64,000 nucleotides of DNA from Corella eumyota. Taxonomy: Eukaryota; Chordata; Ascidiacea; Phlebobranchia; Corellidae. Shown here piece after piece: positions 35,101 through 46,591 of this stretch (position 1 is its first letter; the number at the start of each line of letters is the position of its first letter). The notes below the pieces were generated by a model. It ran no database searches. It worked only from the letters and a program-made list of their open reading frames with translations, and had not been told where the DNA came from. Made by a program: the position numbers and the translations under genes. The stretch is from contig OY720100.1 in the NCBI GenBank assembly GCA_963082875.1, positions 744,001-808,000 on the forward strand. Reading direction: 5' to 3'.

Positions 35101-36855
35101 CACTTGTATAAAACATTTTTTTATAGGACAATCGATGCAACAACATTAAGAGATTCGCTACCTCAAGTTATCGCAAAATCTTTAGTTGACCAAGATTTTT
35201 TTGGGACAATCGAACCGTTTCGTCCAATCATAGATGGCCACGAGTTTATTGATCAACCAATCAACATGTTCCAAAAGGGGGCGTGGCAGAATTATAAGCA
35301 CGTGGTCATCGGGTCGACAGAAGAGGAGATGGGATGGATTAGTGCAATATTTGAGAATATTCCGATAACAAAAAAATTGTTTCAAGTAAAAATTAGTTTT
35401 TAAATTTTATAATTAAGTTTTTTGTGGCATTTGTTTATGATATCACAACCTCACAAATTCAATTTAGGTTAGGAATTAGTTAAAACCCTGTGGTGCAATT
35501 ATTTTTAGTGTTAGTAAACGCTTTTACCATCCATTCTTTATCTAAAAACCCTGACTTTACACGTCTTAAAAATACCTTAATTGACCCAATGCTTACTTAC
35601 AATTTATTTCTATTACAAACACATAACTCGCAATATTTTACTTTTTAAGACGGTCAATGACGTAATATTAGGCCCGGACCTAGGTCAGTTGGTTGCCCAG
35701 AAATACATCGAATCGGTCCCAAATACCTTCGAATACACCGATGTTTTCGCCCAAGAAGTAACCGATCTATTTTTCACTTGTCCTAACAGAGCCCTGGCAA
35801 GGTTTGTGAGATATAAAAGCATATTGTTACTAACATAATACCCCAATACAGCATATTTAGAAATAGCTTAAGCTGGACTTGAACCACAAACCTTAGAGTC
35901 TTTATTATCTTAGATTTAATTTCTCAAATTACAGGTTCGCATCAGAGTCCGCTCAGCACCAGCCCCACCCACCGGTATATCTCTACATCGACTCTCATCC
36001 GCTAGAAGGAGCCTCGTGCGAGGCAACAGAGAGTTTACCTTCAGTGTGTGGATACTCTTACCACTCATCCGAAATCGTGTTCGTGTTTAATTCACCGGAA
36101 GGCTACGAGTAAGTGTGACGTCACAATAAAAAAGCTTGTGACGTAACAAGCAACAAATACGTCATGTTTTGTGTTTCCCTTACAGGTTGACGTTCTCCGA
36201 AGCAGATGAAACAGTTACTTCGATGTTTAATACTTATTGGGGCAATTTTGCTCGAACTGGAGACCCCAACTCGAGTGGAGGCTTCACCCACTGGCCCAAC
36301 TACGTAAGTATGACGTCATTGTAGGGCATTGTACAAAAAAACAGTTAAATTTTATTAAAAAAAGGTAAAAAACGAAAAGAAATTGTAATGTTGTAGGAAG
36401 CAGTCGATCGCAACAACTCTTGGTCAAACATCCGCATCATGTCGCCCCAGAGCGAGGTGGTTTCCCGATTTCGAGAAGACTTCTGCGACATGTGGGACGC
36501 CACCGGTTTCTACGTAAATATTACGTCACCAACGACTGACATCACAACAAGTGAAGTTACCACGACAACAGCTAGTGAAGTTAACACGACAACAGCTAGT
36601 GACGACACCACGACAACCGGTGACGTCACCACAACAACCAGTGACGTCACCACAACAACCAGTGACGTCACCACGACAACAGGTGACGTCACCACGACAA
36701 CAGATAACGTCACCACGACAACAGGTGACGTCACAACGACGACGATATTCGAAGAGCCGGAATCCACCACCGATGGCGCTGTTGGTTCTAAATCGAGTTT
36801 AAGAATTTGTTTAAGTTTGATTTTGTTTGTTTTTGGATTTAATCAAATATTTTAA
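32101..36855 (+). CDS. Secreted or membrane-anchored carboxylesterase/cholinesterase-type hydrolase
   Basis: Type-B carboxylesterase fold protein, 720 residues, ten phase-consistent exons: 32101-32450, 32793-32904, 32986-33196, 33563-33693, 33948-34144, 35127-35385, 35650-35801, 35935-36108, 36186-36303, 36397-36855. Signal peptide about 1-22. Family landmarks: YGIPFARPP, SEDCLVLN, oxyanion-hole HGGFF (190-194), nucleophile Ser275 in GNSAG, likely acid Glu401 in STEEEMGW, and His514 in YHSSEIVFVF, so the triad is intact and catalysis is expected; the substrate is not predictable. After the catalytic domain (to about 605) come some 75 Thr-rich residues in a 21-nt repeat (TTTTSDV-type), then a short hydrophobic C-terminus (about 700-720) that looks like a GPI-attachment signal or tail anchor. 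The Thr-rich part should be heavily O-glycosylated. Confidence 0.92.
32508..32645 (+). repeat. SINE-B copy in esterase intron 1
   Basis: GTGGTAAACCGG head, GGGTTCGAGCCCC B box and TTTACGGATAGCTTAAA body; same family as 16200-16345. An open frame running through it is not a gene. Just downstream, AAAATCTCGCACCAAC-type words repeat three times near 32650-32705. Confidence 0.7.
33760..33905 (+). repeat. SINE-A head fragment in an esterase intron
   Basis: CAGCGTGGTAAGAACACTTGCTACACC head, B-box-like GTGGGTTTAATCC, then the GTAGCGCCCTTAAGTAAGG block; tail missing. Confidence 0.75.
34262..34412 (+). repeat. R140 dispersed repeat copy, best preserved
   Basis: Reads AATTGTTGTAATATGG, TTGCAACTTTTAACTAATA, TTTGCATGTGATAAATTACC, ACAGCAGTTTAATTTATT, GTAGGCCTATAAATTGGAC and an ATATATAT end. 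Other copies are described relative to this one. In the fifth esterase intron. Confidence 0.7.
34787..35041 (-). repeat. SINE-A copy in an esterase intron
   Basis: Almost complete on the minus strand; ends with CACCACGCTGCCGG, the tRNA-like 5' terminus. Confidence 0.85.
36545..36735 (+). repeat. Coding 21-nt tandem repeat in the esterase tail
   Basis: About eight units of GTGACGTCACCACGACAACA-type, each encoding seven residues of the SDVTTTT kind. The centre of most units is the palindrome TGACGTCA, which is also frequent in nearby introns. Confidence 0.9.
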
Positions 36856-37240
36856 AAGCTTACCAAGGTTTGTGGAGGTTTAATGCGGGAATGAAGTTTC
36901 ATCTTAATTGTGTAATTATTGACCTCATTATTATTAGTGGTAAAATAAAACAAAGTTCAAATTTTAAGATTTTATAAAGTACTGGTAGTTGTTCACTAAT
37001 AAGATAAATAAAATATATGCAAGTACAGAAAAGATAAAAAAAAGTTAAAATTAAAGCAGTAACTTTAGTTGAAAATAACAAAAAATATTAAAAAATAAGA
37101 AAGAAAAACAACTAATTAGTTCAATTTAACAAAATTACTTAATTTTCTATAATTAAAACTAATTAAAAACAAAAAAAAACTAAAAAAAACTTTCATAAAT
37201 TAAAAAAAAAAACAGGACTCTTAACCTGAATGTGTTAAGG
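36856..37240. other. Tail-to-tail spacer between esterase and lipase
   Basis: Convergent gene ends, 385 bp. Very A/T-rich with an AATAAAA near 36941 that could serve the esterase transcript. Nothing else seen. Confidence 0.5.
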
Positions 37241-40200
37241 TTATAACTCCTGTTTTGTTTGGTTGTTGTCCACTAGATGGGGTGCAAGGATAAAGTTTAA
37301 AATGTCGTCGTAGATTGTTTCGATCGATTCCTTCCCCCACAGAAAGTCAAGATGATCCCAACCTTGCAACTATAAATTTAATTATGTATTTTAACAAGCC
37401 CTTAAAACTCTTTTTTTACAAGGTTATATACACTTAAATGCTTACTTAAACGTACTAATATTTTTGAAATAAACTTATTTAAAGTAAAAGACAGTTTAAA
37501 ATAAAATGGTTAATATATAAACCAATAAAGTTTTTTCAAATAAACCAATAAAGTTTTTTTAAATAAACCAATAAAGTTTTCCATTTTTCTCTTAAAAATA
37601 ACAAAATGTTCTTTTTTTGGATATTTTACCGAAAAATAAAAACAATCCACAAAATGTTAATTAATCGTTAACTAATTAGCAGCTTACATCTTTTTGACTA
37701 AATTAAATTTTAAAATGTTGCTAGTCACCAAAAAAAAAATTATAAAATAATTAATTTTAAAAACTTTAATTTTCTTAAAACCAAAACAACCAAATTAAAG
37801 ACGAACCGTTCTGTAATAAACAAGGTTTTTAAGTTTCAGAGCAAGTAAGTTGTTATCCTCCGGATCTGCCAACTGATCCTCGCTTCCAACAAACAATGCA
37901 ATCGGGGTCAATATCTTAGTGACATCATAATAAGGGGGAGTGGGTTGTCCGTAGGCTTTCATGTTTTCACTTTCTAGAATAAAAATTTTTTTGTAGCTGT
38001 AAAATTAAGTATATTAACAGTTAAAAATTAATAAGAAAAAAGTTTAAAATTTAATTCCATTTTTTTAAATTTTATGCACAAATGGAAGAGACTTGATTTC
38101 ATAAAAAAGGTTGCTTGTAAAAATGAGTATATTGAAAGTTAAAAATTGACCAAAAATTTCTAGAAATTTAAATTAAATGAAATAATACACAAATAGAAAC
38201 AATTGTAGAAAGTACTCACCTGACCAATGATCCCACTTCTGCATCTTTCCAGATTCAACCAACTGAGCCATGTGCATCAAATTCTGAAGTGAAGTACCAG
38301 CTAACAAGAATTAAAATTAGTGATAGTTTATTAAACATAAATTACTATACATTCACCCTTTTGCATGAAGCAAATACAAAAGCCATTCCTTTTTGAACTT
38401 ATTAACGTTAAGTTAAATCCAATAACTTATATAAAAATCAATCTAAGTTCTACTTGAAAAATTCAGAAAAAAATTTTTACTAACCAGGAGTATGTGCAGC
38501 ATACACAGGCATTCTGTCTTCATAATAACGTTCAGGGTGAAGCCCACACATAAACATCATATAATTTGTCCCGTGGTACGCCATCTTGTGGGGAAAAGTG
38601 TCTCGATCTTCTTCACTATTGAACAACCTAAAAAATTAAAATTTGTGACAAAAAATTCAAAGGTATCAGTTTTTAAATGGAGAGTGTAGTTGTTGGATCA
38701 CTGGCATCACTACAACAAATTATGTGATCTGTTTTAACTGCTTCCATGCTGTAGAGACCTTAAGAAAGTTGCCATAAATGATAAGAACTCCTGCCAATTA
38801 ACATGGTCATTATCTGTTTTAGTATTTTAAACTGATAAAGTTAATTTAAGACTGGGTCAGGGTAACAAGAGTTACTCTATGTTTGAACTGTGAAGTTGAG
38901 CTTTCTACATTGAAACAGATGATACACAAAAATCTAAAAATATTAATTTAGGCAAATTTACAAAATTTTTCACAGATAATTTAACACCAACTAACTTATG
39001 AAGTTTAGCTGAGATCCATCTTGAAATCGGTTTCTTTGGTAATATTTCCGCACCACCGAACATGGTCATCCCGTACCTGATTGGTCGACTCAAAAACACC
39101 AACGACTTGAGTGGACTCGTGATGTGAGCTAATGTTGATACTGGACCCAACGCAAATAACATTTTGATCTTTTTACTGAATTCTGGGTCTTCTGAAAGTT
39201 TGGCAAATGCAATTAGGGTTCCCTGGAATAAAAATATAAGGAATGAAAACAGGTTTACTTTTGCAAAAATAATTCAAATTTTGTATAATTTTAAAACTGA
39301 AATCAACCCTATAATAAAAATATAAAAAGAAACCAGAATACAAAGCAACTTCCGTTTTCATGCTGTAGCTTCCTTTAGTGAGAAGCTAAAACAATTCCTA
39401 AGCCAATACTTAATCAGCATTACAATTATCGGGCAATTATAATCAAAAAAATCCCAAGTCAAAGGCAACTCAATACTGGGTGGGGTAACTGATGTTACTT
39501 TATGTTTAAGTCAGAAAGTTAAACTAACAATATGTTAAACACTTAGTTTAAGTTAATTATCCAAACCTGTGAATGTCCGATATAATTTAAACTTTTCTGT
39601 TTTGAAACTTCTAAACTTTTTTCAATCATGGCTGGAAGATCAAACTCGGCCATCTCCTGCCATGAAAACCTCCAAAACTTTTCATCGGAATCAGGGTTGA
39701 GACTGACATGTGACCTGGCATATGTACTGCCACGAACATTGCCCAACCACACGTCACAACCCAGGTCTGCCAGTAGAAATGCTAGACTATAAAAAACTTA
39801 ATTTTTAAAAAATAAAAATATGAAAAATTGAAAAGTTTTCTATCGAGGATAAACAATAAACCTTCTTTCCGGTCCATTGGACACCCAAGTTGACGAGTCA
39901 GCGAGAAATCCATGTTGGAAAAACACAACAGGGGCGTCATCTAGTGGTGGTTTTGACGAAATAATTTGGTAAAGTTGAAGAATATATCCGTCATCTGTCA
40001 CCACTTGGTGTTCCTCACATTTGTAACCACTGAAGCGAATAATTTCAGGCTAAAGGTAATTAAAGGTCAAATATTTATTTTTTTATAAATTTTGAAAATA
40101 ATAAACAACTAAAACAAATTCTAAAAATAAATAATAAGTAAAAAAATGCTAAAACCAAAAAGTTAAAAAATCAGGTTCAAATTGTAAATAACCAATTGTT

Positions 40201-42909
40201 TATCATTTTTTAAACTTAAATTAAGTATGACGATGCAATGAAAGTAAATTAAGTATGACGATGCAATGACAGAAAATTGTTTTTTAAAAAGCAAAAAAAC
40301 AATAATATTTCTTAGAAACAAATTATTAGAAACAGAATCAATAAAATTTATTAAATTATATAAAAATCAATGTAATACCAAACTCATAACTTTCCACAAA
40401 ACTCAATAAAAATTCAATTTTTTCATTAACTTAATTTTTTATTTAATTTAAAAGTGTAAATTGTTTGGAAGATAACTGTTTGGAAGTTAATATATTTTGA
40501 CTGATTTTGAATAAAATAAAATATTTTTAATGGCTCTATTTCTAAAAAAATTTTTAAAAGATTTATTAAAAAACTGTGGACGATAATATATCCAATTTAT
40601 AAGCCTACAAAATAAATAAAACTGCTGTTTGTGGTGTGCATGTAAATTATCATGGGCAAATATTAGTTGCAAGTTATTACCAAATTACAACAATTAATAT
40701 CCAAACTGTAGAGTAATCAACTAGCACATCAAAAAAAAATTGTACTGAAAATTGCTTAAGAACTGCTTTTAAATAACACAGCAAAGGATATTGAATAAGA
40801 TATGGTTGGATTGTAACAACAAGAATATATCATATTAGTTTGTTTTACTTACTGTTGTCATTCCTGTCTCGGGAGGTATTTCCGCATATTCATCAAACAC
40901 TTCTTCTACTAAAAACAATATCAGGATATTTATAAACAAGAAGACAATTAAGCATATTTAATTTTTACTGATTAATTTGTTTAGGATAGAATTAATTTTA
41001 AATGTAAACATCCTGTGAATAAAATTGATTGATTTGCATTAAATTGTTTATTACCAATATTGACATAAGGGAAATAGGTGCTACATCAAGTTTGTTGTTA
41101 ATAAATAAACAATGGTTATAATTTAACATCAACCAGAATATAAATTAGCCTATATCAACTAGTTTTATAAATTTAACTATCATATTTTTATACCGGTAGC
41201 GTGGTGTAGTGGTCAGAACACTTTTTACACTACATAAGGTCCTGGGTTCGATTCCCACTGCTGTTATGCTGTAGCATCCTTGAGTAAGTTGCTATAAATG
41301 GTAAAAACTCCTAAAAAAATATATTATTATAATACCAACCAGTAGGTGGTGTAGTAGGCATGATTTCATTTAAGAATATTTCCCAATTCCAATTTTCCAT
41401 ATTTTTTTTAATTTCATCCAAACTAGGCCCAGGTAGGTCTGGTAGGCTGGCAATAAATTCCTCAAATTTAAGCTAAAAAGAGGGGATAAAAATTTAAATG
41501 TTTAATATACTTGTCTAATATTATAATTTTATTATTTTTTCTATAAATTTATTATATATTGAACTTTATTACAATAGTGTAAGTTACAATTATAATTATT
41601 TTTTTTTTGTATATATCTTTATCCTTGATGTGGGAAGGTCAAATGCGCGACTTAAACATAGAGTAACTTTAGTTACCTTGACCCAGTCTTGAGTTGCCTG
41701 TTGCAGTTTGGGATATTATATATATTATAATTGCCCGATATTTAAGCTGCTGATTAAGTGTTGGCTTAGCAGGAGTTTATATCGTTTATAACGCCTTAAT
41801 CAAGGGCACTACAGCATAAGATCAGTGGGAATTAAACCCACAACCTCATGTGTGGTGTATCAAGTGTTCTTACTACTACACCACGCTGCCGATATAACTG
41901 ATATAATTAAAATATAATTAAAGACAGGTAAAAAATAAACATAAGATAAAATAACTTACAAAAATACTAACAATAGTTTCTGAGGCCAACTTAAATATTA
42001 TAAAAACTATATATACCATATTTCTTTCACAGTTTAATTTAATTCAGTATTCTGTGAACACAAAATGTTTTTGAAAAAATTACAATCATAATTGACTTAA
42101 AAAGCTAAAACTTACTCTTCCAGTTTCCATTACTCCAGGTTCGTTACTCTCTACGTTCGCTCCAAATAATTCTGTCAACTTTTCATGAGCTTGGTTTATT
42201 GTAGCTTGAATATCTGGCCATTCTGTAAACATGAATATTCAGTTAAAAAAATTAAATATTGTTGTAGTATATAGATCAACCCAACTACTTTTTAATGGCA
42301 TTGTTTATAAAACATCCTAGGAAAAAACAAATACATATATATCAAACCAATGCAATTTATACTTGCTGGTATTTAATTTTTTTGTATATATTTTTATCCT
42401 AATTGTGGGAAGGTGAAATGCGCGACTTAAACATAGAGTAACATCAGTTACTCCAATCCAGTCTTAATTTGCCTTAAGGATATGATAAATTATAATTGCC
42501 TGATAATTAGGCTGCTGATTAAGTGATGACTCAGCAGGAATTCATACCGTTTATATTGCCTTACTCAAGGGCTATAGCATGGAAGCCGTTGGTATCGATC
42601 CCAGAACCTCATGTAGTGTTGGAAGTATTCTAACAGTGACAACTACACCATGCAGTAGGTTTTTTTTTGCTGGTTTGCAATTGCGAATGTTTTAACCATA
42701 AATTCAACAACTAATATTTTAAACTTACCTTCATTCCCATTGTCTTCATTATTGCCATTCTGTGCAAAGACAGAATTAAAAACACCCGTCACTGATGAAT
42801 AAAAACTAAAGGTCATTGGTCTTGGAATAACAGCACTTGTATCTTGTATTACTAGACCCAGGATTGCAACTGTTTTTGCGAGGTTTTTAAGCAATTTAAA
42901 CGTGGTCAT
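37241..42909 (-). CDS. Acid lipase (LIPA/gastric lipase family) with long N-terminal extension
   Basis: Hydrolyses neutral lipids or cholesteryl esters in lysosome or gut lumen by family. 543 residues in eleven exons: 42729-42909, 42116-42222, 41340-41472, 40853-40908, 39862-40049, 39567-39786, 38996-39222, 38485-38627, 38220-38300, 37807-37973, 37241-37369. Landmarks: PEIIRFSGY near 160 (the usual mature N-terminus), oxyanion HG at 205-206 ([11 protein letters not shown]), DVWLGNVRG, Ser294 in GHSQG (split by an intron after Gln), VYAAHTPAGTS, Asp482 in DQLAD and His507 in GWDHLDF. The triad is complete. Family members are about 400 residues; here about 150 extra acidic residues follow a signal-peptide-like start ([14 protein letters not shown]). 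Introns hold several SINE-A copies. Confidence 0.93.
38693..38930 (+). repeat. SINE-A copy in a lipase intron, diverged
   Basis: Worn head, CTCCTGCC centre, AAGACTGGGTCAGGGTAAC and GTTACTCTATG tail. Confidence 0.65.
39358..39525 (+). repeat. SINE-A copy, headless, in a lipase intron
   Basis: TCATGCTGTAGC, ACTTAATCAGCA, ATTATCGGGCAATTATAATC and GTAACTGATGTTACT blocks in order. Confidence 0.75.
40560..40700 (-). repeat. R140 dispersed repeat copy in a lipase intron
   Basis: CCAATTTATAAGCCTAC, AAAACTGCTGTTTGTGG, GGGCAAATATTAGTTGCAAG and ACAACAATTAA in order. Its GCAAATATTAGTTGCA core is close to the unit of the minisatellite at 13190-13800. Confidence 0.7.
41193..41312 (+). repeat. SINE-A head fragment in a lipase intron
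   Basis: Good tRNA-like head: CCGGTAGCGTGGTGTAGTGG, then CCTGGGTTCGATTCCC (B box). It ends in the GTAAAAACTCCT block. Not called a tRNA gene because no complete cloverleaf follows. Confidence 0.8.
41600..41891 (-). repeat. SINE-A copy, full length
   Basis: Best full-length example (about 290 bp): poly-T and TATATCTTTATCC at the left, TTGCCCGATATTTAAGCTGC centre, and CACCACGCTGCCG at the right. In a lipase intron. Confidence 0.9.
42377..42659 (-). repeat. SINE-A copy in the first lipase intron
   Basis: All blocks present but diverged, ending CTACACCATGCAGTAGG. Confidence 0.8.
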
Positions 42910-45425
42910 TATTTAATATTAACCAGTCTGCTTATAATGTAGAAAAACAAATTTTTTTTAAATATTTACGCAAATTTGTTATTTTTTGCACTTTAATTCA
43001 TTATTTACTCTTATATTTCGTTAATGTAACCTTATTATCACAACATATAGTACACTAGCAGACTGACTACAATATTTATTTATAGGAAAACGTGATATTA
43101 CTAATTAAAAGCGATTTTAAAAGTTTAATTAATAAAAATCAAAGTCCAAACTTTTGGTGTAAAAATGTAAACAAAAAACAACATGTGTAGATGTGCATTG
43201 ACCCGTAACGTTTACACAAAGATCTTATAAAAAAAGAATTACTCGATATTTAATAATTTATAAGCAAAATATCAAATTGTCAAAATATTTTTCAATCTGT
43301 TGTTTTAGATAAATTCATTAAAAATAAATCTGGCATTTAATGGTCTGATTTTCGAAGTCATTTGTCATATTGTATTATTTTTAGACAATCCATAAAATTT
43401 TAAACGATTTAAATTTTTTATTAGCTTTATTTTGAAAAAAGCAATAAATATGCTTTATAAAAATGATTTGAATTTATAAAACCAAAAAAAAATTACAATA
43501 AATTAACTAAAACTTTGTCGTTGATAAACTTTTTGTCTAATTAAAAATAAGTTTAACACGATATAATGTTTAATGAAAGAATATTATCGAATTCCTTTGA
43601 GAATTGTGCCAAAAAAGAGAAACGAATGTTGAGAATAACGTGTTCAAGAAATAAGAAATTAAATAACAGTTAGCTCAACAAATCAATAACACATTTTCAT
43701 GTCCTTAGTAAGAAAACAAAACTAGTTAAGTTTGAAAAGTCTGTTTTCCGGATAAGGTGTAAAAAAAGGTTAAATTATTAATTATTTAAGCATTAGTTCT
43801 TAAGATCAAAAATGCACAAAACAATTTTTTTTTAAAATTGTGAATTTATATTAAAAGGAAAATATTAAAGTTATATAATGATGCAAAATATGATATTCAT
43901 AATTTAATAGTATTTATTTTACAAAGGTAGTTAGCCAAATAATAAAGAATTTATGAGCAAGATGCAACTGTGTCAGTAGAGCAATTATTATTCGCAGACA
44001 GAATGTTAAAAATATTAATTTGTGTCATTTATAGAGTTTAATAAAAAAATATAAATCATTTGCCCTAAAATAGATTAAGTTTTTTTGTTCCATCGCTTAT
44101 ATAATTACATCATACAAAAAATTATTATTTTTGCATTAAATTTATTTCTTTAAAAACTTATTACCGAATTATTCATAAGGTTTTCTGATAGTATATCGTA
44201 TAACTACTGCATCAAAATATATTTCGCACAAAAACGCAGTTTAAAAAAAGCTTAAATAAAACTTTTATTACCTTCAAAACTTAAACCGAGGCGATTATTT
44301 ACAATTATTAATTATTAATATGCGGCCCTACAAAAACAAAGACAAAATGTTTTTTAAATAAATTTATGACAACAAATTGTAGGGGTTCTCACGTGCATAA
44401 ATATAAATTTAAAATTCATGTAAATTGTCTATAAACAGGCAATTTGAATATTCTAAATTTAAAGGTCGTTTTAAAATAGAATAAATAATAAATGTCAAAG
44501 TGTTGAAGGTAAATTGTCTAAATTAGGCCTGCTATTTAGTTGTAAATAAATCAAATTAAAATTTCATAATTGTGTGAAAATTTTAAACCTAAAAAGTGTG
44601 AGAAAAAATTGACTAAAAATGTTTTTAAATGAATAAAATTCCATGTATTAATTGTTGTTATAGATAAAATATTCTCAATAGTTCAGCTTCAATATAAGAT
44701 GCTTTGATCTAAATATTAAAATCTTGCTAAATTAATGCTTAAAAGATTAAAAGATTATAAATCGTATATTAAAAATATTCAATTTAGATTTAGATAATGA
44801 TTAAGAATAATTTCGTATACGAGATATAGTCGGATATAAAAATAAAGTTGAAGCAATGAAATTTGTACACAACATAGACAAAAAGGTTCTCATTAAATAT
44901 TTAGGCTGGCAAATATCAGCTTTCTTTTTTAAGCTAGCTTTTACTTTATTTTGTTTCACTATATAAAAAGAAAGAACAAAAATGTTGGCACAAAACTTTA
45001 AGTCGTTAGTTGAAGCGAATTGGTTAGTTGAAGCGAACTGATTGTTTGAAGAAATAATAAAAAGACAATAAAAGCATCGTTTAAGTTGACAATAGAAAGA
45101 CAGAAGTTACTGTGGTTGTAATGTATATTGTTTGGTAATATTAACTTTTAATAGAAATTCTTAATTGTTACAATGTTGGTACAAAAAAGTTGAATATTGA
45201 TACTTATTGCAGAAATCAATAATTTGTTAAAAATCTAAACTAAAATATTATTTTGAATCAGTTTAAATGTAAAACAAATTTAAATTTCTTGTTTTAAATT
45301 TTTTAAATTTAAAATTAATAGTTTCAAAACTTTTTTTTAATATTTATCCTATTACTCAATAGAATTATAAATATTTATAAATTTTAACCAATATACATTT
45401 ATTTACAGATATTTTAAGATAAAAA
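42910..45425. other. Divergent intergenic region between lipase and cerebellin-like gene
   Basis: 2.5 kb, very AT-rich, no gene or repeat family copy recognised. It separates two start codons facing away from each other and so likely contains both promoters. Two near-identical GTTAGTTGAAGCGAA words lie at 45005-45040. Confidence 0.5.
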
Positions 45426-46591
45426 ATGCTTAATTTGGAGCCAATTTATTACGTCATAATTATATTAATCGGAAGGGGAAGTACCCAAACAACGACTGCA
45501 AACCCAGAAGATTCCCCATTCCCGAGTTCGGACCCGAATGCTTCTTTTGAAGGACAATGCGTAATTGTTTGCGATTCATCACCGATTAATTCACAAAATT
45601 TTCCTTCTGTCAGTGGGCGTGCGAGGCGAAGAGTTGCGTTTTCAGTAATGCGGGATTCGAGCTTGACGTCACGAACTAATGACGTCAGAAAGACTTTATT
45701 ATTTAATAACGTGATGGTAAATGTTGGGAATAGTTTCGATTCAGAAAAAGGAACTTTTAGCCCGCCGGTAGGGGGCGTATATGCGCTGGAGTTTAATGTT
45801 TATAAATTGTACAACAAAAATTCACTCACAGTTGCCTTAACGGTAAGTTTAAAACGTATTTACTTAAACAAAAAGAATTTAGATACAAAATACAAAAGCT
45901 TAATTCATTTTTATTAAAATAATTGGTGTTTTAAAAATGAATTTTAGTTCATTTTTTTATTTAAGTAAATTATTATTTAAATAATCATAAACTTCTGCTG
46001 AGCCAAACACTTAATCAGCGACTTAATTAGCGTACAATTGTTTTTATATATTTATCCCTAATGCGGAAAGGTCGACTTCACGACCCAAACATAGAGTAGC
46101 ATCAGTTACTCTGACCCAGTCTTGAGTTGCCTGTGGCAGTTTGGGTTATTATAGATTATAATTGCCCAATAATTAATCTGCTGATTAAGTGCTGGCTCAG
46201 CAGAAGTTCATACCGTTTATAGTGCCTTACTTAAGAGAGCATTGGAGTTCTGGGGTCGAACCCACGACTCTTATAATCTATATTGTCACAAAGACAACTC
46301 AAGACTGGGTCAGAGTAACAAAGGTTACTCTATGTTCAGGTCGTAAAGTCAACCTTCCCACATCGACGATAAATAAAAAACTTTTATTTTAACTTTCAGG
46401 TAAATGGAAATATAATTTTAACCGGGTTTGCGGACGGAAACACGGCATCGCATGAATTAGCGCGGAATAGCGGAATCTTACAACTCTACGTCGGAGATAA
46501 AGTGAAGATTGTAGTCCTTGATGGGAATGTGGATGGGGGATGGAAATATTCAACTTTTTCGGGACATTTAATATATGAGGATAACTATTAA
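45426..46591 (+). CDS. Cerebellin-like secreted C1q-domain protein
   Basis: Two exons (45426-45842 and 46400-46591), 202 residues. The N-terminus has a short hydrophobic stretch (YYVIIILI) acting as signal peptide, then a low-complexity linker. EGQCVIVCD at 42-50 has the two cysteines spaced as in the vertebrate cerebellin EGxCLVVC motif that links C1q trimers into hexamers. The C1q domain covers about 65-200: RVAFSVMR, VNVGNSFDSEKGTF, PVGGVYALEFNVYKLYN and the closing GWKYSTFSGHL, all typical of CBLN rather than complement C1q. Vertebrate cerebellins are synaptic organisers that bridge neurexin and glutamate-delta receptors; that role is only inferred here. The single intron is filled by head-to-head SINE-A copies. 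Confidence 0.93.
45989..46375. repeat. Nested/head-to-head SINE-A copies in the cerebellin-like intron
   Basis: A plus-strand centre fragment (45989-46037) is followed by a nearly complete minus-strand copy (46038-46270) and by a plus-strand tail (46262-46375). The likely history is insertion of one copy into another. Confidence 0.75.

Noticed and set aside
36510-36802. Long open frames on both strands over the esterase tail
   Set aside because: They are shadows of the 21-nt coding repeat, whose length is a multiple of three and so keeps all frames open.
41193-41312. Possible true tRNA gene
   Set aside because: A and B boxes are good but no 3' acceptor arm or complete cloverleaf follows, and the head continues into the SINE-A body seen at other sites.
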